Below the pieces are notes generated by a model. That model ran no database searches and was not told where the DNA came from. It saw only the letters and a program-made list of their open reading frames with translations. Of a DNA stretch of 64,000 bases, positions 33,378-43,000 are shown piece by piece; within the stretch, counting starts at the first letter, position 1; each line of letters starts with the position of its first letter. The DNA comes from Flavobacterium palustre (GTDB lineage Bacteria; Bacteroidota; Bacteroidia; Flavobacteriales; Flavobacteriaceae), in the NCBI RefSeq assembly GCF_014639535.1, contig NZ_BMGA01000001.1, positions 558,001 to 622,000 on the forward strand, given 5' to 3'. The position numbers and the translations under genes are program-made.

Positions 33378-34475
33378 CTATTTAGCTTCTTTAATCAGAT
33401 AAATATAAACGGGAAAGTGATCACTAAAACCCACTTCGGTAGCCGAATGCCTTTTGGGATAGCCTTTATACTGTCCCGAATTCTGAATTAAATAGCTCTT
33501 ATTGAAAATCCCTGCTTTCCAATATTGATAGGTCGAAAAATCGTTTTTAATCAACGATTGCGTTACCATAATTTGGTCAAAAATATCCCATGAATCCCGA
33601 AACGCAATAGTTCCCAAACCTTTTCGTGCCATTTCTTCAAAAGGATTGTAGATTCCAAATTCAGGAACATCCTGCTTATGCCCTTTGGCAGCAAGCGCTT
33701 TTTTAATACTGTTATTGAAAGGACTGTCATTCAAATCGCCCAATGTAATTATCTTGGCATCGGGATTTATTTTTTGCAAAGAATCAATAATTTTTCGGTT
33801 CAAGATTCCCGCAGCTTCCCTAAACGGACTCGATTTTTTCTCCCCTCCTGCTCGCGACGGCCAGTGATTGACTATGATATGAATTTCTTCGCCATCTAAA
33901 AAACCGCTAACTAAAAGTTGGTCACGGGTGAAAATCCGATTTTGATAACTGTTCTCTGCAATATCATTATCCGTTTCATCAGAAATTGAAGCAGCCAGCT
34001 GATTTTCTTTTTTATGAATGTACAATGGAATATTAGCATAAGAAGTAGGTTTGAAATATTTCTTTTGAAACAACAAAGCCACATCGATACCCCTTTTATC
34101 AGGAGAATCAAAATGGATGATTCCGTAATCCTGTATTGCCATTTTAGGATGTTGGACTAAATCTTCCAAAACTCCACGATTCTCAATTTCGGAACCGCCA
34201 ATAAAAGTGGGTGAATTACTGCTTTCAGCTGTTCCAATTTCAAGTAAAACCCGAGATAGATTTTCCAGTTTTTGATGGTATTTTTTAGAAGTCCAGCGCT
34301 GTGTTCCCTCTGGTGTCCATTCGTCATCATTGGTATTGGGATTATTGATGGTGTCAAAAAGATTTTCGAAATTATAAAAAGCCAGCGTATGAATCCGGTA
34401 ACTTTTTGGCTGCGAAAAGCCAATTTGAAACAATAACAGAAAAGCAAGTACAAAAACCAATCTTAGTATTCGCAT
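33378..34475 (-). CDS. Exported endonuclease/exonuclease/phosphatase-family protein
   Basis: The protein belongs to the EEP fold of Mg-dependent phosphodiesterases (DNase I-like). The ATG at 34475 gives a clean signal peptide (MRILRLVFVLAFLLLFQIGFSQ); the frame is open upstream to 34520 but that adds a charged extension. Motifs seen are FYNFENLFDT near the start, the catalytic Glu in GGSEIENRGVLEDL, NHWPSRAGG, GDLNDSPFNNSI and SDHFPVYI at the end. It probably acts in the periplasm or outside the cell on nucleic acids or phosphoesters. Length is 365 residues. Confidence 0.88.
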   Translation of the reverse strand: MRILRLVFVLAFLLLFQIGFSQPKSYRIHTLAFYNFENLFDTINNPNTNDDEWTPEGTQRWTSKKYHQKLENLSRVLLEIGTAESSNSPTFIGGSEIENRGVLEDLVQHPKMAIQDYGIIHFDSPDKRGIDVALLFQKKYFKPTSYANIPLYIHKKENQLAASISDETDNDIAENSYQNRIFTRDQLLVSGFLDGEEIHIIVNHWPSRAGGEKKSSPFREAAGILNRKIIDSLQKINPDAKIITLGDLNDSPFNNSIKKALAAKGHKQDVPEFGIYNPFEEMARKGLGTIAFRDSWDIFDQIMVTQSLIKNDFSTYQYWKAGIFNKSYLIQNSGQYKGYPKRHSATEVGFSDHFPVYIYLIKEAK

Positions 34476-34552
34476 AACTAACTCTTTTTTAAGGACATTA
34501 GTAAAAATAGTACATTTCATATAACTATCTGTAAATTATTTTTGATTTTAGC

Positions 34553-34560
34553 TATCTTTG
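34553..34560 (+). promoter_or_regulatory. -7 element for the LD-carboxypeptidase gene
   Basis: TATCTTTG matches TAnnTTTG and lies about 55 nt ahead of the ATG at 34616. Between them is a small hairpin ATGCT...AGCAT (34566-34582). Confidence 0.5.
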
Positions 34561-34615
34561 TTTTCATGCTTCGCAAAAGCATTTTAAATTTTATTTACTC
34601 AGGAAAAACACCAAT

Positions 34616-35608
34616 ATGCTTACTCCTCGATTTTTAACTATAAACCGAACATTTTGTGTATTGCTGATTTTTATTTTTCAATCTTTCAACAGTCAAGCCC
34701 AACAACACATGATTACACCAGCCGCTTTACAAAAAGGAGACACCGTTGCTATAGTAGCCACCGCCAGAAAATATACCGATAACCACCTTCAACCTGCCAT
34801 CGACTTGTTACATAGCTGGGGATTGAAAGTTGTTATTGGAAAAAGCATTGGACTGGACAATAACCAACTTGCCGGAACAGACGAAGAAAGAACTGCCGAT
34901 TTTCAAACGCAGCTGGACAACCCTAATATCAAAGCCATCTGGTGTGTAAAAGGCGGTTATGGAACCGTACGTATCATCGACACATTGGATTTTACTCAGT
35001 TCAAGCAAAATCCAAAATGGATTGTGGGCTTTAGTGACATTACTGTTTTACACAATCATCTGAATACTTTAGGCTATAAAACTATTCATGGAATCATGCC
35101 TGTTACTGTTCCCAGAGCCACTCCGCAAGCTGTCGAAACCTTAAGAAGAGCTTTGTTTAAAGAACCTTTAAATTACGAAATTCCATCAGATCCAATGAAC
35201 CGCATAGGTACAGCAACCGGAGAATTAGTAGGCGGAAATTTATCTATTTTGTATAGTTTGTTCGGTTCACCATCGGCGATTGATTGTAGAGATAAAATTT
35301 TATTTATCGAAGATTTAGACGAATACCTCTATCATATCGACCGTATGATGATGAACTTAAAACGCAATGGTTGTTTGGAAAGTATCAAAGGAATTATTGT
35401 AGGTTCGATGACTAAAATGAAAGACAATGAAATTCCCTGGGGAAAAAATGCAGTCGAAATTATTGAAGATGTGACTAAAAAATACCAGATTCCCGTGATT
35501 TATAATTTCCCGGCAGGACACATTCAGGACAACAGAGCGTTGATTTTAGGAAATACGGTTTCTATGGAAGTCACTCCTGAGAAGAGTACATTGAAATTTG
35601 AAGAATAA
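34616..35608 (+). CDS. S66-family LD-carboxypeptidase
   Basis: LD-carboxypeptidases trim the tetrapeptide of recycled or periplasmic murein by removing the terminal D-alanine. The 330 residues show a signal peptide-like start (MLTPRFLTINRTFCVLLIFIFQSFNSQAQ), the nucleophile Ser in VGFSDITVLHN, the Glu in LFIEDLDEYLYHIDRMM and the His in FPAGHIQDN. The order Ser-Glu-His and the spacing fit family S66. It stands alone and has its own -7 box. Confidence 0.92.
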   Translation: MLTPRFLTINRTFCVLLIFIFQSFNSQAQQHMITPAALQKGDTVAIVATARKYTDNHLQPAIDLLHSWGLKVVIGKSIGLDNNQLAGTDEERTADFQTQLDNPNIKAIWCVKGGYGTVRIIDTLDFTQFKQNPKWIVGFSDITVLHNHLNTLGYKTIHGIMPVTVPRATPQAVETLRRALFKEPLNYEIPSDPMNRIGTATGELVGGNLSILYSLFGSPSAIDCRDKILFIEDLDEYLYHIDRMMMNLKRNGCLESIKGIIVGSMTKMKDNEIPWGKNAVEIIEDVTKKYQIPVIYNFPAGHIQDNRALILGNTVSMEVTPEKSTLKFEE

Positions 35609-35711
35609 TCATTTTCAATAGCAATAGCAAAAATCAATAGCAATTTAAATAACAGAATATTCAACCACTGCAAACTGAACACTAAATACTGACTACTGAA
35701 CACTATTTCTA

Positions 35712-36071
35712 ATGGCTGAACACAACGAATTAGGAAAACTGGGAGAAGAACTGGCCGTTGATTTTTTGCAAAAAGACGGCTATACTATTCTGGAAACCAA
35801 TTGGACTTTTCAAAAAGCCGAAGTGGATATTATTGCTCAAAAAGAAGATACGCTGGCTATTATTGAAGTAAAAACGCGTTCTTCGATTGAATTTGGTCTG
35901 CCTCAGGATTTTGTAAAATCAAAAAAAATCAAACTACTTACGAAAGCCGTAGATAACTACGTAGTCGAAAAAAATCTCGATATAAATGTCAGATTTGACA
36001 TTATTGCCATCCAAAAAACAGACAAATCTTTTGTAATTGAACACCTTACAGATGCTTTTTTCCACTTTTAA
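35712..36071 (+). CDS. YraN family protein (UPF0102)
   Basis: YraN proteins have a restriction-endonuclease-like fold and are thought to act on DNA; the exact role is not established. The 119 residues show the family hallmarks LGKLGEELAVDFLQKDGYTILETNW, EVDIIAQKEDTLAIIEVKTRSS with the Asp and Glu-x-Lys core (D, EVK), and a late VRFDIIAI. Length is typical. The gap upstream is filled with short CAATAGCAAT and CTGAACACT word repeats. Confidence 0.93.
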   Translation: MAEHNELGKLGEELAVDFLQKDGYTILETNWTFQKAEVDIIAQKEDTLAIIEVKTRSSIEFGLPQDFVKSKKIKLLTKAVDNYVVEKNLDINVRFDIIAIQKTDKSFVIEHLTDAFFHF

Positions 36072-36091
36072 CGATATTTTTTTATGTTATT

Positions 36092-36123
36092 TTTGTAACA
36101 AATTGTTTTTTTAGTTATATTTG
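36092..36123 (+). promoter_or_regulatory. Bacteroidota promoter (-33 TTTG, -7 TATATTTG)
   Basis: TTTG (36092-36095) and TATATTTG (36116-36123) are separated by 20 nt, a good match to the Bacteroidota vegetative promoter TTTG ... TAnnTTTG. It drives the ACT-domain gene at 36189 and leaves a leader of about 60 nt. Confidence 0.7.
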
Positions 36124-36188
36124 CATAAATTTTTAACGATTTATCTAAGTAAATCGACTTAAAAACTAAGTAAAAACACCTAATAATT

Positions 36189-36845
36189 ATGAAAACAGTT
36201 TCTTCAATTGTCGAGAATTACATCAAAACAAAACCATTTTTATTGAATGCTTTGTCACTGGGAATTATCAATTTAACCTCTTTATCCAGAAACATCATGT
36301 CGGAATTAGAGAGTGAATTTGGAAAAGAAGTAAAACAAGGCGCTGTTGTAATGTCTTTAAAAAGACTAACAGAAGAATTGGATTTTAGATTGAATCACAA
36401 AATCAACAAAGTCATCAAAAATATAGGTGAAATCACTGTTCGTTCTGCCCTTACTGATTATACTTTTGCGGTTTCAGAAACCGTTTTAAACAAACAAGCC
36501 GAATTAATCTCTGATATCAATGGTTTTCCAGATGTTTTTTACACTTCTTCAAGAGGAGTAAACGAAATTAATATTGTGGTAAGCAACACGGTTAACAAAC
36601 TGGTTGACAAACATTTTTCTAACGAAAAACTGATTCAGAAATTAGACAATCTGGCTTCTATTACCGTTAAGTTACCAAAAGAAAATATTGTAATTCCGGG
36701 AATTTATTATTTCATTTTCCAACGTTTGGCTTGGGAAGGAATCATCATCAATGAGGTAATTTCGACTTCTAATGAATTTACTATTTTAGTTAGCGAAGAA
36801 CAGGTAGATGTTGCTTTTAAAGTAATCAAAGATTTGAAAAACTAA
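36189..36845 (+). CDS. ACT-domain protein (no kinase domain)
   Basis: The 218-residue cytosolic protein is of a kind sometimes labelled aspartate kinase, but no kinase domain is present. The first 65 residues are helical and look like a winged helix-turn-helix (FLLNALSLGIINLTSLSRNIMSELESEFGKEVKQGAVVMSLKRL). The rest consists of ACT-like beta-alpha units, the last with LPKENIVIPGIYYFIFQRLAWEGIIINEVISTSNEFTILVSEEQVDVAFKVI. ACT domains usually bind amino acids. I infer an amino-acid-responsive regulator, but this is not established. It has a strong own promoter and terminator and is single. Confidence 0.8.
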   Translation: MKTVSSIVENYIKTKPFLLNALSLGIINLTSLSRNIMSELESEFGKEVKQGAVVMSLKRLTEELDFRLNHKINKVIKNIGEITVRSALTDYTFAVSETVLNKQAELISDINGFPDVFYTSSRGVNEINIVVSNTVNKLVDKHFSNEKLIQKLDNLASITVKLPKENIVIPGIYYFIFQRLAWEGIIINEVISTSNEFTILVSEEQVDVAFKVIKDLKN

Positions 36846-36871
36846 TTTTTCAATTAACTATAAAATACTGA

Positions 36872-36899
36872 AAAGCTGTCAAATTTGGCAGCTTTTTTT
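36872..36899 (+). terminator. Intrinsic terminator after the ACT-domain gene
   Basis: AAAGCTG (36872-36878) and CAGCTTT (36889-36895) form the stem, followed by a T run. It lies 27 nt after the stop and ahead of the convergent outer-membrane protein gene. Confidence 0.8.
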
Positions 36900-36914
36900 A
36901 TTGATACCAACAGA

Positions 36915-37772
36915 CTAATACCCAAAACTAATTCCTGCAACCAAAAAATCCTTACCAAAAAAATCAGTGTTTTTTGTTGCCGCATTATGAACATAATTCA
37001 ACGACAAAGGCATTGTAATTCCGGATCCCAAATCAAATTCTTTAGTTGCTTTTACTCCTAAGTTTACAAAAGAAGGTTTGTCATAATCGGCAAAATTATA
37101 ATATTCAGCCTTATTGTTTAATACCGCTCCGGCCACAGCGGCCAGTTCTATATTTTGAATCGTTTTACAGGTTGAATTTTCGAATAATTCAAAGGTATAT
37201 CCCAATTCTAAATAAGTAGTAAAATTTCTTTTTGGATTGTCATTAACATCATAACGATAATCATTTCCACCTACTAATGTGCTTATAGTGGCATTAAAAG
37301 GATATTGATAACCTTCGGAAAAATCAAAGCAAAGCATGGCATCAACTGTCTGTGAACTTGTAGGTCCAAAATCAAAAAACCGATTACTCACCCCTTCCAC
37401 TTTTGATACCGAAGGCCAATAGTAATTCCAAAGTTGGAACTCTAAAAAATCATTAATTTGATATGCCGCATAAAAATCAATTTCCTGATATCCTTTGTAC
37501 AAAGTTTCGCCATCAGGATAAAAATATTCATTTTTAAAATTGGTCGTTCCCCAAAAACCTAAGGTTAACTTTGGAACAATTTCATATTCTATCGTAGGCT
37601 GAATGGCTACATAATTGCCTCCCCAACATTGTCCGCGCCAGAGATAACGACTTATAATATCAATATTCAAACTGAGCTTTTTTTCTCTAACTGCAGCTGT
37701 ATCCTTAAGCTGTTGAGAAAAAGCAGTAACCGACAGCAATCCCAGCATTAAAACCCAAACAGCTTTATTCAT
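36915..37772 (-). CDS. Outer-membrane protein, function unknown
   Basis: The 285-residue protein has a signal peptide (MNKAVWVLMLGLLSVTAFSQ) and then alternating strands with many aromatic residues (SRYLWRGQCWGG, FGFWGTTNF-like, IQLWNYYWPS), as in outer-membrane barrels; it ends FLVAGISFGY. An in-frame ATG at 37787 would add five residues before the signal peptide, so the ATG at 37772 is preferred. It starts 20 nt after the hybrid kinase gene on the same strand, so both are probably one transcription unit. No substrate can be given. Confidence 0.82.
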   Translation of the reverse strand: MNKAVWVLMLGLLSVTAFSQQLKDTAAVREKKLSLNIDIISRYLWRGQCWGGNYVAIQPTIEYEIVPKLTLGFWGTTNFKNEYFYPDGETLYKGYQEIDFYAAYQINDFLEFQLWNYYWPSVSKVEGVSNRFFDFGPTSSQTVDAMLCFDFSEGYQYPFNATISTLVGGNDYRYDVNDNPKRNFTTYLELGYTFELFENSTCKTIQNIELAAVAGAVLNNKAEYYNFADYDKPSFVNLGVKATKEFDLGSGITMPLSLNYVHNAATKNTDFFGKDFLVAGISFGY

Positions 37773-37792
37773 TTTTATGTAAATCAATTTAT

Positions 37793-39877
37793 CTAATACT
37801 TATTTATGAGTTCAAACAAGCGTTCTCTATTCAACGGTTTGGTTATATAATCATCAAATCCCGCTTTTTTAATTTTAACCTCATCTTCTGAAGAAGAATA
37901 AGCCGTTTGTGCTATAATCGACAATTCCGGGCGAATGGGTCTTATCTGTTCAATAGCTTCAAAACCATTCATTATAGGCATTTTTATATCCATTAACACC
38001 AAATCAATATCCGAATTATTAATACAAATATCAACCGCTTCCTGACCGTTATGAGCTCTTATGATAGTATAGGGCATTTTTTGCATCATTTTTTGAAACA
38101 GCAAGAAATTGATATTATCATCTTCCGCAATCAAAATGACTTTGTTTTCTGATTTGACAATTTCTTTCTCTCTAATTGGCCTCACTACTATATGCTCTAC
38201 TTTAGCATATTGCAACGGAATGGAAAAATAAAAAGTGGAACCAACTCCTACTTCCGACTCTAAACTGATGGTTCCTCCCAAAATTTCTATGTAAGCTTTT
38301 GAAATCGAAAGTCCTAATCCTAAACCTCCTACTTGAATGGATTTATCGTTTTCCACTCGTTTAAACCGATCAAAAACATGCTTGTGATGATCTTCGTCAA
38401 TTCCGGCACCGGTATCCTGAATGGTAAAATGAATCAGGTTTTCTTTTTCGTCAATTTCATAACTAAAGGTCACCAAACCTTCATCGGTATATTTAATAGC
38501 ATTGGTCAGCAAATTAATAATTACCTGTTTCAGTTTAATCTCATCTGTTACAATATTATAGGCTGCCGCAACAGGACTTTTTATCAATTTGAATTTTACA
38601 GCTTTCGTTTTTGGAATCGTTACTTTAACGGTTTTATAAAGCTCCACGATACAGGATTCTAAATTGATTTCGCTGAAATTAGGCGAAATCTGATTGGAAT
38701 CTATCTTAGACATTTCTATCAAATCATCAATAATAGATACCAGATTTTTACCGTTATTCTGTATCACATTGAGATATTCTATACTTTCTTCCTTGCTAAG
38801 TTCGGTATTCAGGATAAGCTCAGTAAAACCATTGATGGCATTCATTGGCGTTCGTATCTCATGGGATAAATTAGCCAGGAAAGAAGCCTTTAACAAATCG
38901 CCTTCTTCTGCTTTGATCTTTGCATTTATTAAATCCAGTTTTTGATTGCTGTTTTCTTCAAATAAATTCCCAATATAACTGAACTCTCCGCTTGTTTTCT
39001 TCAATTCATTAATAGCACTTTTACTGCCTTTTTCCAGAGCTTTTCGAACCAAATAAAGAGGACGATAGACCAACTTTTGAGTATAAAACAAACTTACTGC
39101 CAGATAGATTAAAAAAACCACAATTATAGCGTACAGAATAGTAATTGTGTTTTCAAAATAAACTTCAAATTTTCGCTCAAAAAGAAGCTTGCCTATTAAT
39201 GCCCCTTTAGCATCTTTCAAAGGAAATACAGAACTTACCACGTGTCTTTGTTCCGGAATAACTTCATCAACACCAATAATTTTAATTCTGGAAGAAGTAA
39301 TATTTTCTAAGTTTTTAATGAATTTAGCATTGATTAATCGGACAGCAAAGAAATAACCCGAGGTTTTAGATTTGTTCTTAAGCGGATCATCTGAAGCATG
39401 GATTGTAGCTCCCGTTACCTCGACAATTCCTTCGGGAATTTGAAGATAAAACTTTCCAATACCCACTTTGTCCAAATAAAACATGGATTCTTTAGGAATA
39501 AAATCAAGCGTTTTAATGGTTGGAGTTGGAGTGCGCATGATAAACTGTTTGCGCTTATCATAAACACCTAAATAATCGGCTCCATATATATTTAACTCAT
39601 TGCTAATGGTTTCATGATACCAAACACTGTCTTTAGTAACTGTAAAATTTACAAATTCATCCCAGTTGGTATCATTATTTATAGCTGTCAAAATAGGTTT
39701 TGATTCCAATATCAACAGCTGACTGACTTTACCATCAAACAATTCAACCGAATTTCGATAGGCTTCTTTTTCGGTCTGGTTGATATAATAAAACAACACC
39801 GCATAAAGCAGCAAAAAAACAATGCTGGAGGAAACGATTAAAAAAAGTATTTTAGGGGACGATTTTTTTAATGTCAT
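37793..39877 (-). CDS. Hybrid sensor kinase: CHASE4-like sensor, HisKA, HATPase, receiver
   Basis: This 694-residue inner-membrane protein combines sensor and receiver. A membrane helix (about 10-30) precedes an extracytoplasmic domain (about 35-240) with NNDTNWDEFVNF, typical of CHASE4. A second helix (about 247-267) is followed by HisKA with phospho-acceptor His339 in NLSHEIRTPMNAI, HATPase motifs NLLTNAIKYTDEG, DTGAGI and GGLGLGLSI, and a receiver domain with Asp630 in LVLMDIKMPIMNG. The ATG at 39877 is used; the frame upstream starts only with a TTG. No DNA-binding domain is present, so output goes to another protein. It is paired with an outer-membrane protein gene. Confidence 0.93.
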   Translation of the reverse strand: MTLKKSSPKILFLIVSSSIVFLLLYAVLFYYINQTEKEAYRNSVELFDGKVSQLLILESKPILTAINNDTNWDEFVNFTVTKDSVWYHETISNELNIYGADYLGVYDKRKQFIMRTPTPTIKTLDFIPKESMFYLDKVGIGKFYLQIPEGIVEVTGATIHASDDPLKNKSKTSGYFFAVRLINAKFIKNLENITSSRIKIIGVDEVIPEQRHVVSSVFPLKDAKGALIGKLLFERKFEVYFENTITILYAIIVVFLIYLAVSLFYTQKLVYRPLYLVRKALEKGSKSAINELKKTSGEFSYIGNLFEENSNQKLDLINAKIKAEEGDLLKASFLANLSHEIRTPMNAINGFTELILNTELSKEESIEYLNVIQNNGKNLVSIIDDLIEMSKIDSNQISPNFSEINLESCIVELYKTVKVTIPKTKAVKFKLIKSPVAAAYNIVTDEIKLKQVIINLLTNAIKYTDEGLVTFSYEIDEKENLIHFTIQDTGAGIDEDHHKHVFDRFKRVENDKSIQVGGLGLGLSISKAYIEILGGTISLESEVGVGSTFYFSIPLQYAKVEHIVVRPIREKEIVKSENKVILIAEDDNINFLLFQKMMQKMPYTIIRAHNGQEAVDICINNSDIDLVLMDIKMPIMNGFEAIEQIRPIRPELSIIAQTAYSSSEDEVKIKKAGFDDYITKPLNRERLFELINKY

Positions 39878-40051
39878 AGATTTTAATACCAACTTAGATT
39901 AAAAAATCAAGTTACTAAAAATAAACACATATCAAAACCTATTTGAAAACTATTCGATATGCTGCACTATTTTTAATCTAAAATACTACAAATAAACAAG
40001 TATTTACAGACTCTATAAACTTCTTAACAAAAACGTAAAAAAACACGGTTT

Positions 40052-43000
40052 TTATATTTCTTTTCCACCCAATAGCTCCATCAGTTCCAAAGCCCTTCTT
40101 GTCGATTTTACATTATCAAAAGTCAATAATAAACGCAAACCGTTAGCGGTTTGTTTTTCTTTCATTTTACAAAGTGAAGCATGTTTTTGAACAAACTGCA
40201 ACACCTTATGAAAACGATTGGATTGGTAAAAATCCGATTGCTGGTCCGACACAAAATAACCAATCATCTTGCCTTGTTTCATCACCAGTTTTTCTATTCC
40301 TACACGCGTTGCTACCCATTTAATTCGGATACTGTTCATCAGGGCATTTGCTCGCGGAGGCAACGGCCCGAAACGATCAATGAGTTTATTTTGGAAAACC
40401 TGCAATTCTTCTTCGTTTTTAATCGCACTCAACTCGTTATACAAATTCATTCGCTCCGAAATATTGTTGATGTATTCATCCGAAAACAACAACTCAAAAT
40501 CGGTGTCAATTTGCAAATCTTTTACATATTCCTTAGTCTCAATATCATTTTCAACCGGATACAAATCTTTGAATTCGTTTTCTTTCAGTTCTTCGATAGC
40601 CTCATTCATGATTTTTTGATACGTATCAAAACCAATTTCGTTAATAAAACCAGATTGCTCACCACCCAATAAATCACCGGCACCACGAATCTCTAAATCC
40701 TTCATCGCAATATTAAATCCGCTTCCCAATTCGCTAAACTGTTCCAAAGCCTGAATACGTTTTCGGGCTTCCTCAGTCATTGATGAATAAGGCGGACAGA
40801 TGAAATAGCAGAATGCTTTTTTATTGCTTCGTCCCACACGCCCACGCATTTGGTGCAAATCAGACAAACCAAAATTATTGGCGTTATTGATAAAAATGGT
40901 ATTGGCATTAGGCACGTCCAAACCACTTTCGATAATAGTAGTAGCCACCAGAACATCAAATTCCCCGTTCATGAAAGCCAGCATCAACTCTTCGAGTTTC
41001 TTGCCGTCCATTTGTCCGTGACCGATTCCTACTTTAGCATTGGGAACCAAACGCTGAATCATTCCGGCCACTTCCTTGATATTTTCAATTCGGTTATTGA
41101 TAAAATACACCTGACCGTTGCGCTGAATTTCATACGAAATGGCATCGCGAATCACCTCTTCATTAAAACCAACCACATTTGTTTCAATAGGATATCTATT
41201 TGGTGGAGGCGTTGTAATTACCGATAAATCTCGCGCAGCCATTAATGAAAACTGTAAAGTTCTCGGAATTGGCGTAGCGGTCAATGTCAGCGTATCGACA
41301 TTGGCAGCGATGGTTTTTAATTTGTCTTTTACGTTAACTCCAAACTTTTGTTCCTCATCAACAATCAGCAAACCAAGATCTTTAAAAACGACATTTTTGT
41401 TCACCAATTGATGCGTTCCAATAACAATATCGAGTTTTCCATCGGCTAATTCCTTCAAGGTTTCCGATTTTTGTTTGGCAGTTCTAAAACGATTCAAATA
41501 GCCAATTTTTACCGGCATATCTTTCAATCGTTCCGAAAAAGTACGAAAATGTTGGTACGCCAAAATAGTTGTTGGCACCAAAATCGCCACTTGTTTGCTA
41601 TTATCTACAGCTTTAAAAGCGGCACGAATAGCCACCTCCGTTTTTCCAAAACCAACGTCACCACAAACCAAACGATCCATCGGGCGATCGCTTTCCATAT
41701 CGGCTTTTACTTCAGCAGTCGATTTGATTTGGTCCGGCGTATCTTCGTAAATAAAGGAACTTTCTAATTCATTTTGCAAATAACTGTCCGGCGCATATTG
41801 AAAGCCTTTTTCCAATCGTCTTTTAGCATATAACTGAATCAAATTGAAAGCAATATTTTTGACTCTGGCTTTAGTCTTTTGTTTTAAGGCTTTCCAGGCA
41901 TTCGAACCTAATTTGTATATTTTAGGAGGCGTTCCGTCTTTGCCATTGTATTTCGAAATTTTGTGCAGCGAATGAATACTCACATACACAATGTCATTAT
42001 CAGCATAAATCAGTTTAATGGTTTCCTGCGTTTTACCTTCGACCTGAATTTTTTGCAAACCTCCAAATTTCCCGATTCCGTGATCAATGTGCGTTACATA
42101 ATCGCCCACAGAAAGCGTTGTCAGTTCTTTTAAAGTGATATTTTGCTTTTTAGAATAACCGTTTTTGATGCTGAATTTATGATAACGCTCAAAAATCTGA
42201 TGATCGGTGTAGCAACTTATTTGGTTTTCTTCATCAATAAAACCCTGATACATTGGCAAAACAATGGTATTGTATTGCTTTCGGATATTCTCTGAATTGG
42301 CTTCGTCTAAAGTTTCGAAAATATCATGAAAACGTTTGGACTGCGCCTCATTCGAACAAAACAAATAATTTTTAAATCCGTTAAAATGATTTTCACTCAG
42401 ATTATTCAACAACAAATCAAACTGCTTGTTGAACGAAGGCTGCGGCTGAATATGGAATTCGAACTTCCCGGTAGTTCTAAAAATAGCTTTTGAACTCCAC
42501 TCGACAATGGAAAAATCCAAAGCACGCTTTATAAATGTCTTCTGATTCAGGAATAAATCCTCAGGAGTAGCGTGTTTGATATCTTTAGACAATTTTTCAA
42601 AAGCTTCTTCGGCTCTGGCAAATTGTTTATCTAATTGGGCTAGTAAATCTTCGGTATTTTGAATACAAATCACAGTTTGCTCCGAAATATAATCCAGAAA
42701 ACTCTCCCTGTTTTCCTGAAAAACCTTGTTTTCTACATTGGGAATAATGGTGATTTTCTTTTTCTGTTCCAATGACAATTGCGTTGCCACATCAAAGGTT
42801 CGGATACTCTCGACCTCATCGCCAAAAAACTCGATTCGGTATGGGTTATCATTCGAAAAAGAAAACACATCGACAATTCCTCCACGCACCGAAAACTCTC
42901 CAGGTTCAGTAATAAAATCGACTCTTTTGAATTCATATTCGAATAAAACTTCGTTGATAAAGTCAATCGAAATTTTGTCGCCCACACTTACCTTTAGTGT

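Noticed and set aside
40181-40672. Open frame of 163 codons on the plus strand within mfd
   Set aside because: It lies wholly inside the strongly supported mfd gene on the other strand and has no domain or signal of its own.
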